From: Zunongwangia endophytica | GTDB lineage: Bacteria > Bacteroidota > Bacteroidia > Flavobacteriales > Flavobacteriaceae | DNA length: 64,000 nucleotides | NCBI RefSeq assembly: GCF_030409505.1 | Contig: NZ_JAUFPZ010000002.1 | Span: forward strand, 2,425,501-2,489,500 | Direction of reading: 5' to 3' | Shown: positions 53,068 through 62,174 of the stretch, piece after piece | How the letters are laid out: every line of letters begins with the position of its first letter | Position numbering within the stretch: position 1 is the first letter of the stretch | The notes under the pieces: model-generated | What the model was told of the DNA's origin: nothing | What the model saw: only the letters and a program-made list of their open reading frames with translations | The model's database searches: none | Made by a program: the position numbers and the translations under genes

Positions 53068-53396
53068 TGCAAGTTGACCTACCTGAAAAAAGATATTATA
53101 GCATTGGCGAAGTAGCCACGGCTTTTAAAGTAAATACTTCCCTAATACGATTTTGGGAAAAGGAGTTTGATGTTATTCAGCCGAAGAAAAATGCGAAAGG
53201 AAATCGCAAATTTACCCCAGAAGACATTAAGAACCTGGAACTTATATATCATCTTGTAAAAGAACGCGGTTTTACGCTTGAAGGAGCCAAAACTCATCTT
53301 AAAGAAGAAAAGCAAAAAACACTGAGCAATTTTGATATTGTTCGTAAATTAGAAAAAATTAAATCAAGCCTAATCAATATTAAAAATCAATTATAG
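53067..53396 (+). CDS. MerR-family transcriptional regulator
   Basis: This 109-residue protein has an N-terminal MerR winged HTH (YSIGEVATAFKVNTSLIRFWEKEF, about 10-33) and a short helical C-terminus without metal-binding Cys. It is coupled to the M23 gene (overlapping stop/start) and 4 nt before the LemA gene. It may regulate this envelope operon. A cognate operator is not apparent. Confidence 0.9.
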   Translation: MQVDLPEKRYYSIGEVATAFKVNTSLIRFWEKEFDVIQPKKNAKGNRKFTPEDIKNLELIYHLVKERGFTLEGAKTHLKEEKQKTLSNFDIVRKLEKIKSSLINIKNQL

Positions 53397-53399
53397 AAA

Positions 53400-53999
53400 A
53401 TGAAAAAATGGTTAATCCCCGTAATAGTCCTAGTTGTTCTTGGAATAATAGTTTATAGTATGACTGCCGGAGTAAACAACACGGGAGTAGAACTTGAAGA
53501 AAACGCAAAAGAAGCATGGTCTAACGTAGAAAGTTCGTATCAGCGAAGAAGCGACCTTATTGGAAATCTGGTTAAAACTGTACAAGGTGCTGCCGATTTT
53601 GAAAGAGGAACTTTAACGGATGTGATAGAAGCTCGTGCAAAAGCAACTTCTGTAAACGTGGACGCTTCAAATTTAAGCGCCTCTCAAATTCAGCAATTTC
53701 AACAAGCACAAACTGGTTTATCTTCTGCATTATCCAAATTATTAGTAAGTGTAGAGCGATATCCGGATATTAAAGCAAATCAAAACTTTCTGCAATTACA
53801 AGCACAAATTGAAGGTACAGAGAATCGTATCAATGTAGCGCGTGACCGCTACAATGCTGCGGTAACCGACTTTAATACCTTCATTAGAAAATTCCCGAAT
53901 AATATATTTGCGGGAATGTTTGGCTTTGAGCGTATGGAGCGCTACCAGGCCGATGCTGGTGCTGAAAATGCTCCGGAAGTAGATTTCGACTTTAAGTAA
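53400..53999 (+). CDS. LemA family protein
   Basis: This 199-residue protein has an N-terminal membrane helix (about 4-22) and a long three-helix bundle with the LemA signature AWSNVESSYQRRSDLIGNLV and NVARDRYNAAVTDFNTFIRKFP. Its function in bacteria is poorly known. LemA genes often lie next to TPM-domain genes, as here, so the two families probably act together in the envelope. Confidence 0.92.
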   Translation: MKKWLIPVIVLVVLGIIVYSMTAGVNNTGVELEENAKEAWSNVESSYQRRSDLIGNLVKTVQGAADFERGTLTDVIEARAKATSVNVDASNLSASQIQQFQQAQTGLSSALSKLLVSVERYPDIKANQNFLQLQAQIEGTENRINVARDRYNAAVTDFNTFIRKFPNNIFAGMFGFERMERYQADAGAENAPEVDFDFK

Positions 54000-54017
54000 A
54001 CCTTTAAAATATAAACT

Positions 54018-54458
54018 ATGAGCCGCAAAGAATTTTCACTAAAGACCGAAGATGAAAATGAGATCGTAGAGGCGATTAGAATTGCCGAAAAAAGCACTTC
54101 TGGTGAAATTCGGGTTCATCTTGAAAAATCTTCTGGCGCACAGGATATTTTTGAACGTGCGATGGATGTTTTCCACAAATTAAAGATGGACAATACTAAG
54201 GAAGAAAATGGTGTGCTAATCTACGTTGCTGTAGAGGATCGTAATTTTGTGATCTACGGAGACAAAGGGATTAACGATAAAGTAGAAGATGATTTTTGGG
54301 AAAGCACAAAAGATGTAATCCTGGAACACTTCAAAAAAGGAAACTTTAAACAAGGTCTTGTTGACGGCATATTAAAAGCCGGTGAACAATTGAAAAGACA
54401 TTTTCCATGGCAGGAAGATGACGAAAATGAACTTTCAGATCAAATTTCAAGAGGATAA
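54018..54458 (+). CDS. TPM-domain protein without export signal
   Basis: This 146-residue protein is a TPM (DUF477) domain: EKSTSGEIRVHLEKSS, LIYVAVEDRNFVIYGDKGINDK and VDGILKAGEQLKRHFP are its conserved parts. It has no signal peptide and no membrane helix, unlike the next gene. The stop is directly adjacent to the next start (1-nt spacing). Confidence 0.88.
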   Translation: MSRKEFSLKTEDENEIVEAIRIAEKSTSGEIRVHLEKSSGAQDIFERAMDVFHKLKMDNTKEENGVLIYVAVEDRNFVIYGDKGINDKVEDDFWESTKDVILEHFKKGNFKQGLVDGILKAGEQLKRHFPWQEDDENELSDQISRG

Positions 54459-55265
54459 ATGTTACAACTCAATAAAAAGATTGGCCTATTAAGCCTGTTA
54501 TTGTTACTTATTAGTTTTGTTGGATTCGCACAGCGTGATATACCACCAAAACCAAGTAAACAAACAGCAGTTTACGACGAAGCTGATCTTTTAAATACTT
54601 CGGAAGAACAACGTCTTACCCAAAAGCTTATTAATTATGCCGATACAACTTCGACGCAGATTGTAGTTGCAACCATTGCTTCTCTTCAGGGAGAATACGC
54701 AGGAACCTATGCAACACACTGGGCTGAAGAATGGGGAATCGGAATGGATGGTAAAGACAACGGACTTCTTATTCTTGTTGCTGAAAAAGAAAGAAAGATT
54801 CAGATACAAACAGGTTACGGTTTAGAACCTTACATGACCGATGCTTATACTTATCAAATAATCAACAATATCATTTTGCCAGAATTTAAGCGAGATGATT
54901 ATTATACAGGTTTAGATAAAGGTACATCTGCTGTCTTTGAAGTTTTATCTGGTACGTTTAAAGGTACTCCACAAAAAAGAGGATCTTCTGGAAATTCGGC
55001 AAAACCAATCGCTTTATTTATAATAGTATTTATAGTTATTATTATTTCCCTTATCGGTAAAAATCGAGGCGGTGGTAAAGGCGGTGGTCGTCGTGGACGT
55101 AGCACGCTTATGGACGCCATTATCTTAAGTTCACTTGGTCGCGGTAGTTTTGGCGGCGGAGGATTCGGCGGTGGCTCTGGAGGTGGTTTCGGAGGCGGCG
55201 GCGGATTTGGCGGAGGCTTCGGAGGCGGAGGCTTTGGCGGAGGTGGCGCTGGCGGAAGCTGGTAA
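54459..55265 (+). CDS. Exported TPM-domain protein with a Gly-rich tail
   Basis: This 268-residue protein has a signal peptide (about 1-24), a TPM (DUF477) domain (about 35-165; VYDEADLLNTSEEQRL, LILVAEKERKIQIQTGYGLE), a membrane helix near 182-202, then a basic patch (GGGRRGRST) and about 45 residues of mostly Gly and Phe up to the end. This is the YgcG-type layout. The Gly/Phe tail is cytosolic if the domain is periplasmic. It is the last gene of the five-gene unit. Confidence 0.9.
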   Translation: MLQLNKKIGLLSLLLLLISFVGFAQRDIPPKPSKQTAVYDEADLLNTSEEQRLTQKLINYADTTSTQIVVATIASLQGEYAGTYATHWAEEWGIGMDGKDNGLLILVAEKERKIQIQTGYGLEPYMTDAYTYQIINNIILPEFKRDDYYTGLDKGTSAVFEVLSGTFKGTPQKRGSSGNSAKPIALFIIVFIVIIISLIGKNRGGGKGGGRRGRSTLMDAIILSSLGRGSFGGGGFGGGSGGGFGGGGGFGGGFGGGGFGGGGAGGSW

Positions 55266-55310
55266 AATCTGAATAAACGAATAAAATTACTAGTAGAAAT
55301 TATATAAAAA

Positions 55311-55340
55311 ATGCCCAATCTTAAAACTAAGATTGGGCAT
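55311..55340. terminator. Bidirectional terminator
   Basis: A perfect 13-bp stem ATGCCCAATCTTA / TAAGATTGGGCAT around AAAC, flanked by A-run and T-run, separates the TPM operon from the convergent receptor gene. Confidence 0.85.
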
Positions 55341-55363
55341 TTTTTTGTCAATTATTTAAAGTA

Positions 55364-58099
55364 CTATCTTCGTGGTCGTCGGCCTCCTCTGCCACCTCCA
55401 TAACCTTCACCTCCAAAATTCTTTAAATTATAGGTAAAACTTAGCATTGCATACTGAGTAAGAACTAAGCTATTAGTATCCTGAATATAATCTTCTCCAA
55501 TAACTCTACGGGTATTAATTACCTGATCCAATACATCATACACTTTTAGTTTGATGTTTGCTTTCTCATCCCAAAACTGATATCCTAAACTGGTATTCCA
55601 AAGTAATGAGGTGTTATCAAATTCAGAAGATACATTCCCGAACTTATTGTAGGAAATATCATTACCAAAAACTACATTTTTGGGCCAGTATGTAGTTACC
55701 TCTAATCCTGCACGCTGATTGATAAATTCCTGATCATTCAGATTACTAATACTATAACGCGAATTATTATAATCTATACCAAACTCTGGATTAACCTCAA
55801 TAACATCCTCTATAGCATAAGTAAACCTTACGGAAGGTCCAATGCCTATATTTTCTGAATTGAACTTTACACCATTAGAAAATCCTACATTTTTATTATA
55901 GCTACTATTTAAAGATAATCGATATCTAAACTCGCTATTTTCATTCTTCTTTTGCTTATTATAGAAAATACCTAAGGAAGCAGACATCGCACCGTCCACA
56001 TTTGTGTAGGTAGTTGTTCTTAAAAGTGTATTAGGATCTGTTATTGTTCTTGCTACAACACTATTTTCAGTAAAATTTAAATTGAAATAACTAAAAATAC
56101 CACTACGAGTTGAAAAATCGAAATTACGATACCCTCCTCGAATATTGTGAGTATAAGAAGGTCTCAAATCTGGATTACCAGTAACGATATTATTGGGGTT
56201 AGTTTGATCAATAACCGGCTGCAATTGTCGCACTGAAGGCACATTAGCATCTGTAGAATAATCTATCGATAAACTTTTTGATCGTTCAACCTCATACCGA
56301 ATCCTTGCTCGCATATAAAGATTATTGTAGGTATTATCGAATGAAATATCAGATAGATAATTATTATTCTCTAAAGTGGTATTTAAAAGACCAAAATTAG
56401 TATCTATTCTCCAAACATCTCCTTCATAGTTGATTCCGGCATTTGGGATATGCTGTCTACTTTTCACTTCAAAGTTACTGCTTAAGCCTTCATTTAAAAC
56501 ACTATAGTCGCCATTTTGATCAGCTTCAAACACATAGCGCTCGTTCGTGTTATTGTTTGAAGAAAAATCATATGATAAATCCAAGAAGAGATCGTCAGCC
56601 AGTACACTCCGTTGGGAAACACTAAAAGAATAATTTTCGGTGTTTCCATCTTCGTCTATATATTGATCCTGTATTTCTGTATCATTACCATTATCATCAT
56701 ACACTACTCTTTCAGAATAAAAATAATTGTCATTTTCCTGAACGTCATATGTGTTTCTAAATTCCAATTGTAGAAAAGCACCACGATTACCAAAACGTTT
56801 TATGAAATCGATATTATTACTGAAGCTAGTACTGTAGATATCTTCAGACTCGGTAGTACTTGTTGTATTTGCTAATTTCCGATCTTCATTTAAACTCTCA
56901 GAAGAAGATCCCCTTTCAGAGTTTCCAACATTTGCAGTAAATCGTGGAGAAACTGAAAGTTTTGTAAGAGTATCAAATTCGATTTCGAATCTAGCATTAG
57001 CTCTATGGCTATCATTCTTTAAATCACTATAATTTGAAGAGTTCGTAAAGAATCGTTGATCGGGTAAAATATTTTCTCTTTGTATTGTGGTTTCCTGCCT
57101 TGTATCGTTTCTTCCGAAGAAATAATCACCATTAAGCTCGTATTTATCGCTCCACTCATTAGTATAATTTAGCCCCGCATTTTCTGCTTTGGTGATGCCG
57201 CCACCACCTCCAAAAACTGAACGTGCATTGCCTCCCCCCATCATTCCGTAGACTTCATCAAAACTAAAACCTGAACTATTAATATTATTAGAACTAGCCA
57301 GAATACTTAAACGCATATCGTCTTTAAAAATATTTCCAATTGCGCTAAGCTCATAACGATCATCGGTACCACCACCGGCAGTAGCTCTCGCAAAATAGCC
57401 TTTATTCTTATCTTCTTTTATAGTAATATTTATGGTCTTATTATCTGGATCTCCTGCTTTACCGGTAAATTCTTCAGACTTAGTTTTTTCGTTTGAAACC
57501 TGAATTTTTTCTATAATCTCTTTGGGAAGATTTTTAGTCGCAATAAGCGGATCGTCGCCAAAAAACTCTTTACCGTTTACTTTAATACTGGAAACTGGTT
57601 TTCCGTTTACAGTTATTGCGCCATCAGAATCTACTTCTACGCCAGGTAATTTCTCTAGTAATTCTTCGAGGTTTGCATTTTGCCGAGTTTTAAAACTATC
57701 GGCATTAAACTCTAGAGTATCTTTTTTTAATGTTAGCGGAGGTCTTGAAGCTACCACGGTTACCTCTCCTAATTGATTATCCTCAAGTTCCATCTTCAAA
57801 TCGCCTAGGTTTTGAGTTTCCTCCTTAATCTCGACTAGCTTCTTGAATGATTTATACCCAGCAAAGGATATCAAAAGATTTAAATTCTTTTCTTTAGACG
57901 AGCCAGCGAGAGTAAATTCACCAGAACTTTCAGATATTGTATACGTCACTAAAGTACTATCTGAGACTTTTTCTACGTACACCGTCGCAGATGGAAGCGG
58001 ATTGCCATCGGGATCCAAGACCTTCCCAGACAATTCAAATTTTTGTGAGAAGCCTATCGCGCTGATAAAAATAAACGCGATTACAAAATAAAATTTCAT
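55364..58099 (-). CDS. Outer-membrane beta-barrel protein with carboxypeptidase-like and plug domains
   Basis: This 911-residue protein has a signal peptide (1-18), a carboxypeptidase-like regulatory domain (about 22-100; GKVLDPDGNPLPSATVYVE), a TonB-receptor-like plug (LEELLEKLPGVEVDSDGAITVNGK region near 140-165), and a long beta-barrel. Unlike SusC it is shorter and lacks the typical end; the last residues are GGEGYGGGRGGRRPRR-like, rich in Gly and Arg. No SusD partner is present. The imported or bound ligand is unknown. Confidence 0.85.
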   Translation of the reverse strand: MKFYFVIAFIFISAIGFSQKFELSGKVLDPDGNPLPSATVYVEKVSDSTLVTYTISESSGEFTLAGSSKEKNLNLLISFAGYKSFKKLVEIKEETQNLGDLKMELEDNQLGEVTVVASRPPLTLKKDTLEFNADSFKTRQNANLEELLEKLPGVEVDSDGAITVNGKPVSSIKVNGKEFFGDDPLIATKNLPKEIIEKIQVSNEKTKSEEFTGKAGDPDNKTINITIKEDKNKGYFARATAGGGTDDRYELSAIGNIFKDDMRLSILASSNNINSSGFSFDEVYGMMGGGNARSVFGGGGGITKAENAGLNYTNEWSDKYELNGDYFFGRNDTRQETTIQRENILPDQRFFTNSSNYSDLKNDSHRANARFEIEFDTLTKLSVSPRFTANVGNSERGSSSESLNEDRKLANTTSTTESEDIYSTSFSNNIDFIKRFGNRGAFLQLEFRNTYDVQENDNYFYSERVVYDDNGNDTEIQDQYIDEDGNTENYSFSVSQRSVLADDLFLDLSYDFSSNNNTNERYVFEADQNGDYSVLNEGLSSNFEVKSRQHIPNAGINYEGDVWRIDTNFGLLNTTLENNNYLSDISFDNTYNNLYMRARIRYEVERSKSLSIDYSTDANVPSVRQLQPVIDQTNPNNIVTGNPDLRPSYTHNIRGGYRNFDFSTRSGIFSYFNLNFTENSVVARTITDPNTLLRTTTYTNVDGAMSASLGIFYNKQKKNENSEFRYRLSLNSSYNKNVGFSNGVKFNSENIGIGPSVRFTYAIEDVIEVNPEFGIDYNNSRYSISNLNDQEFINQRAGLEVTTYWPKNVVFGNDISYNKFGNVSSEFDNTSLLWNTSLGYQFWDEKANIKLKVYDVLDQVINTRRVIGEDYIQDTNSLVLTQYAMLSFTYNLKNFGGEGYGGGRGGRRPRR

Positions 58100-58216
58100 T
58101 GATTGATGTTTAAAATTTTCGGTTTAGGTTATAAACGTGGTGGTTATATCTAGTTAGACTCCGCTAAAACGAAAACGTTTAATAAAACATCATAAATTTT
58201 CTAAAAAAACATAAAA

Positions 58217-58255
58217 AAAGGATTCAAAAACCCTAAAATGGCTTAAGAATCCTTT
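58217..58255 (-). terminator. Terminator of der
   Basis: AAAGGATTC and GAATCCTTT form a 9-bp stem with a long loop, followed by a T-run on the minus strand, 20 nt after the der stop. Confidence 0.5.
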
Positions 58256-58275
58256 ATTAAACTATTGAAAAAATT

Positions 58276-59580
58276 TTATTTCTTTCTGAAATATACTGTA
58301 ATTGGAACTCCTTTAAAATCAAATTCCTCACGTAATTTATTCTCTATAAACCTTTTATAAGGATCTCTCACATACTGAGGAAGATTACAGAAAAATGCAA
58401 ATTGCGGTTGCGGAGTTGGCAACTGGGTACAGAATTTAATTTTCACATACTTTCCTTTATAAGCCGGTGGCGGATTATTTTCCATTATTGGGAGCATGAC
58501 ATCGTTAAGAAGCTTAGTTTTTATCTTCTTACTTCTATCCTCAAATACTTTTACGGCAGTTTCTATCGCTTTGAAAATACGCTGCTTATTCAACACAGAC
58601 ATAAAAATAATTGGCACATCTGTAAACGGTTCAATTTCCCTGCGAATTTCCTGCTCTAAAGTTTTCATGGTATTGGTTTCTTTTTCAACCAAATCCCATT
58701 TATTTACAAGTATAACTATCCCTTTACGGTTGCGTTGCGCAAGCCAGAATATATTTTGTACCTGGCCGTCAAATCCACGGGTGGCATCTAAGACGAGTAA
58801 ACAAACATCGGCATTCTCTATTGCTCTTACCGATCGCATAACCGAGTAAAACTCCAGATCTTCTTTAACTTTTGATTTTCTACGGATCCCAGCCGTATCT
58901 ACCAAATTAAATTCAAAACCGAATCTGTTGTATTTGGTATCTATAGAATCTCTAGTGGTTCCTGCAATATCAGTTACGATATATCTTTCTTCACCTATTA
59001 ATGAATTAATGAAAGAAGATTTACCAGCATTAGGACGTCCTACTACTGCAAATCTTGGAAGCTCACTTTCTTCAACATTTGTTTCTTCTGGTAAAGCTTC
59101 GATAACTGCATCTAGTAGATCTCCAGATCCACTACCATTGGTACTCGCAATAGGAAAATAATCTCCTAAACCTAAAGCGTAAAATTCTACAGCGTTCTCT
59201 AGGCGTTTATTGTTGTCTACTTTATTTACAGCAAGAAATACAGGTTTGTTTACTTTTCTAAGAAGTATTGCAACATCTTCATCCATCGGGGTTATGCCTG
59301 TCTCTACGTCTACCATAAAGATAATCACATCTGCCTCATCGATAGCGAGTTCTACCTGCTTATCAATTTCAGATTCAAAAACATCATCGCTCCCAATAAC
59401 ATACCCACCGGTATCTATTAAAGAAAACTGCCGACCATTCCAGTCTGATTTTCCATAATGACGATCGCGGGTTACACCACTCACAGAATCTACAATCGCC
59501 TCACGACGTTGTATTAAACGATTAAAAAAAGTAGATTTTCCAACATTAGGCCTCCCTACAATAGCAACAATACCACTCAT
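58276..59580 (-). CDS. der: Ribosome-assembly GTPase Der (EngA)
   Basis: This 434-residue protein has two tandem GTPase domains with P-loops [10 protein letters not shown] (about 8-17) and [10 protein letters not shown] (about 182-191), both with DTGG/DTAG and NKxD motifs, followed by a C-terminal KH-like domain. It is needed for 50S ribosome maturation. Length is usual. It is the downstream gene of the leftward row era, antiporter, der. Confidence 0.97.
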   Translation of the reverse strand: MSGIVAIVGRPNVGKSTFFNRLIQRREAIVDSVSGVTRDRHYGKSDWNGRQFSLIDTGGYVIGSDDVFESEIDKQVELAIDEADVIIFMVDVETGITPMDEDVAILLRKVNKPVFLAVNKVDNNKRLENAVEFYALGLGDYFPIASTNGSGSGDLLDAVIEALPEETNVEESELPRFAVVGRPNAGKSSFINSLIGEERYIVTDIAGTTRDSIDTKYNRFGFEFNLVDTAGIRRKSKVKEDLEFYSVMRSVRAIENADVCLLVLDATRGFDGQVQNIFWLAQRNRKGIVILVNKWDLVEKETNTMKTLEQEIRREIEPFTDVPIIFMSVLNKQRIFKAIETAVKVFEDRSKKIKTKLLNDVMLPIMENNPPPAYKGKYVKIKFCTQLPTPQPQFAFFCNLPQYVRDPYKRFIENKLREEFDFKGVPITVYFRKK

Positions 59581-59662
59581 AACTAAAAATTATTTGCAAA
59601 GGTAGTATTAAACAACCGATTTAGAAACATTAAATTTTCATGAATTTAAATGTATCCTCTAG

Positions 59663-60922
59663 CTATTCAGCTGCTTGTGTATTCTGTGTTTTTTCAATTA
59701 GTTTCCCAACGGTTAATCCCTGCACTAAAATGGCAAATATTACCACAACATAAGTCATCACAAGAAAAAGATCGCGATCCATATCTTTAGTTAATCCCAG
59801 ACATAGCGCGATAGAAATTCCACCTCTTAAACCGCCCCACGTCATAATGAGATTTGTTTTTGGAATAAAACCCAGCTTCTTTCTGAAAAACTCTATCGGC
59901 AGCAACAAAGAAAGATAGCGACAAACAAGCACTACCGGAATAGCTAATAGCCCGGCAAGAATATATTCCAGATCGAACGTGAGTACCAAAATCTCCATCC
60001 CTATAAGAACAAAAAGCACCGTATTTAAAAGAATATCAATAAGCTCCCAAAATTTATCAACGTAAGTTTCCGTCATTTCAGACATAGAGGATTGTCTAAC
60101 GGTATCCTTGCCTACAAGTAAACCTGCGGTTACCATAGCTAAAGGAGCAGAAAAATGAAGTTTTTGAGCAACTGCTGTACCAACCATTACTGCAGCTAGT
60201 GTGATAATTACTTCAGTATCATAATCATCAATCGAGCGCATTAAAAGATAGGTGATATACCCAATCCCTAATCCTAAACCTACGCCTCCAATAACCTCAG
60301 CACCAAAAAGCTCAAGAATATGCATAAATCCGGTACTTTCTTCGCTACCACCAGATTCGGCAATATTAAATATGGTTAGAAAAACGACTACTCCTACTCC
60401 ATCATTAAATAAAGATTCTCCTACTATTTTTGTTTCAAGCTGTTTTGGAGCACCTGCTTTTTTTAATATTCCTAATACGGCAATAGGATCTGTAGGAGAA
60501 ATTAAAGCACCAAAGAGTAGACAATTAATAAAATCTACCTCCAAACCAAATAAAGGCAACATAAAGTATACAAGACTACCTACTAAAAATGTCGAAGTAA
60601 GCACGCCCAAAGTTGCAAACACGACAACGGGCCATCGCTGGACTTTTAATTGCTCAAAATTAGTGTGTAATGCACCGGCAAAAAGCAAAAAGCTAAGCAT
60701 AACATCAAGCAGTAATGTTCTAAAATCAAGCTGAGTAATGATATATTGCTCAATGTCGAGTAATGTATCATCAAAAAAACTAATCCCGAAAACAACTAAA
60801 CTGAATATAATTGTGATCAGCATTAAACCAATAGTAGTTGGCAACTTCAAAAATCGAACATTTACATAGCCAAAAAGTGCGGCCAATGCAATGATGATGG
60901 TTAGAATAATAAACGGACTCAT
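59663..60922 (-). CDS. CPA1-type cation/proton antiporter
   Basis: This 419-residue inner-membrane protein has about 12 membrane helices and CPA1 motifs: PTDPIAVLGILKKAGAP with the transport Asp, FNDGVGVVVFL, and GGLRGGISIAL in the last third. It exchanges Na+ or K+ for H+. There is no C-terminal regulatory domain. It lies between era and der, 83 nt upstream of der. Confidence 0.9.
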   Translation of the reverse strand: MSPFIILTIIIALAALFGYVNVRFLKLPTTIGLMLITIIFSLVVFGISFFDDTLLDIEQYIITQLDFRTLLLDVMLSFLLFAGALHTNFEQLKVQRWPVVVFATLGVLTSTFLVGSLVYFMLPLFGLEVDFINCLLFGALISPTDPIAVLGILKKAGAPKQLETKIVGESLFNDGVGVVVFLTIFNIAESGGSEESTGFMHILELFGAEVIGGVGLGLGIGYITYLLMRSIDDYDTEVIITLAAVMVGTAVAQKLHFSAPLAMVTAGLLVGKDTVRQSSMSEMTETYVDKFWELIDILLNTVLFVLIGMEILVLTFDLEYILAGLLAIPVVLVCRYLSLLLPIEFFRKKLGFIPKTNLIMTWGGLRGGISIALCLGLTKDMDRDLFLVMTYVVVIFAILVQGLTVGKLIEKTQNTQAAE

Positions 60923-61026
60923 ATTTTTGCTGAAGTAATAGTTCAGCTTAAAGATATACGAATCGGTTTGGGAATCAATTTAACCAAAGTCTTTTAACGA
61001 AAGATTAAAATAACTAAATGCTAAAA

Positions 61027-61911
61027 TTAGTCTTTAGAATAACCAAAACGCTTTAATTGTCTATCGTTACTTCTCCAGTTTTTGTTCACTTTCACGTAAA
61101 GTTCTATGTGAACTTGTTTCCCAAAGAATTTCTCTAAATCGGCACGTGCCTCTACACCTACTCGCTTTAAAGCATTCCCTTTATGACCAATTATAATTCC
61201 TTTTTGTGTATCACGTTCTACCATGATCACACTACGCATCCTTATAATTTTCTCTTCTTCAAAAAACTCCTCGGTTTCTATTTCTACGGAATAAGGGATT
61301 TCTTTTTTATAATGAATTAGAATTTTCTCGCGAATAATTTCATTTACAAAAAAACGTTCCGGTTTATCGGTAAGGCTGTCTTTCGGATAAAAAGCAGGAC
61401 TTTCTGGCAACAATTCAATAATCCGGCTAAAAACTTCAGCAACATTAAATCCTTCTAAAGCTGAAATTGGATAAATTTCGGCTTTAGGAACTTTCTCTTT
61501 CCAAAGCTGCACTTGCGATTCGAGCTGCTCTTGGTGAGATTTATCAATTTTATTCAGTAATAATAAAACCGGTATGTCAGCATGAATAATTTTTCTAAAG
61601 AAAGCTTCATCTTTTAGATTCTGCTCGCCAATTTCAACCATATAAACTAACACATCGGCATCTTCAAAAGCAGATTTTACAAAATCCATCATCGATGCCT
61701 GAAGCTCGTACGCAGGTTTAATAATTCCGGGAGTATCACTTAAAACTGCCTGAAAATCTTCTCCGTTCACAATCCCCAAAATACGATGTCTTGTAGTTTG
61801 CGCTTTAGAAGTAATAATGGATAAACGCTCTCCTACAAAAGCATTCATCAATGTTGATTTTCCTACGTTGGGATTCCCAATAATATTTACAAAACCTGCT
61901 TTATGTGCCAT
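61027..61911 (-). CDS. era: GTPase Era
   Basis: This 294-residue protein has a G domain with P-loop GNPNVGKSTL (about 12-21), switch-II DTPG, NKID, and a C-terminal KH domain (MVERDTQKGIIIGHKGNALKRVG) that binds 16S rRNA near its 3' end during 30S maturation. Length and domain order are standard. Confidence 0.97.
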   Translation of the reverse strand: MAHKAGFVNIIGNPNVGKSTLMNAFVGERLSIITSKAQTTRHRILGIVNGEDFQAVLSDTPGIIKPAYELQASMMDFVKSAFEDADVLVYMVEIGEQNLKDEAFFRKIIHADIPVLLLLNKIDKSHQEQLESQVQLWKEKVPKAEIYPISALEGFNVAEVFSRIIELLPESPAFYPKDSLTDKPERFFVNEIIREKILIHYKKEIPYSVEIETEEFFEEEKIIRMRSVIMVERDTQKGIIIGHKGNALKRVGVEARADLEKFFGKQVHIELYVKVNKNWRSNDRQLKRFGYSKD

Positions 61912-62108
61912 GCTGAATTTTTTACAAAGATATTTTATTTAATTACTGCAACCTAAAACCAAACGAAAAATTGATTTTTTTCAGAAAAGAAGCTTTTCTA
62001 CAACCTAAAAACGACTACTAAATACGTAAAAAACAAGGATTTATATTACGATACCATTAAAAATTGAAGGCTTTTAAGCAGTCTGCTTTCTTATTAAATT
62101 AAATTATA

Positions 62109-62116
62109 TAATTTTG
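62109..62116 (+). promoter_or_regulatory. -7 box of the SulP gene
   Basis: TAATTTTG is an exact TAnnTTTG match 58 nt before the ATG at 62175. Confidence 0.5.
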
Positions 62117-62174
62117 CGGCTTCTAAAATTGAAGCCCAAGGCTTTAAATATCAGCAAAAGACACAAAAAGCAAT

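Noticed and set aside
54902..55351. Proline-rich antisense frame opposite the exported TPM gene
   Set aside because: It is the complement of the Gly-rich tail (GGN codons read as Pro) and overlaps a terminator. Not a gene.
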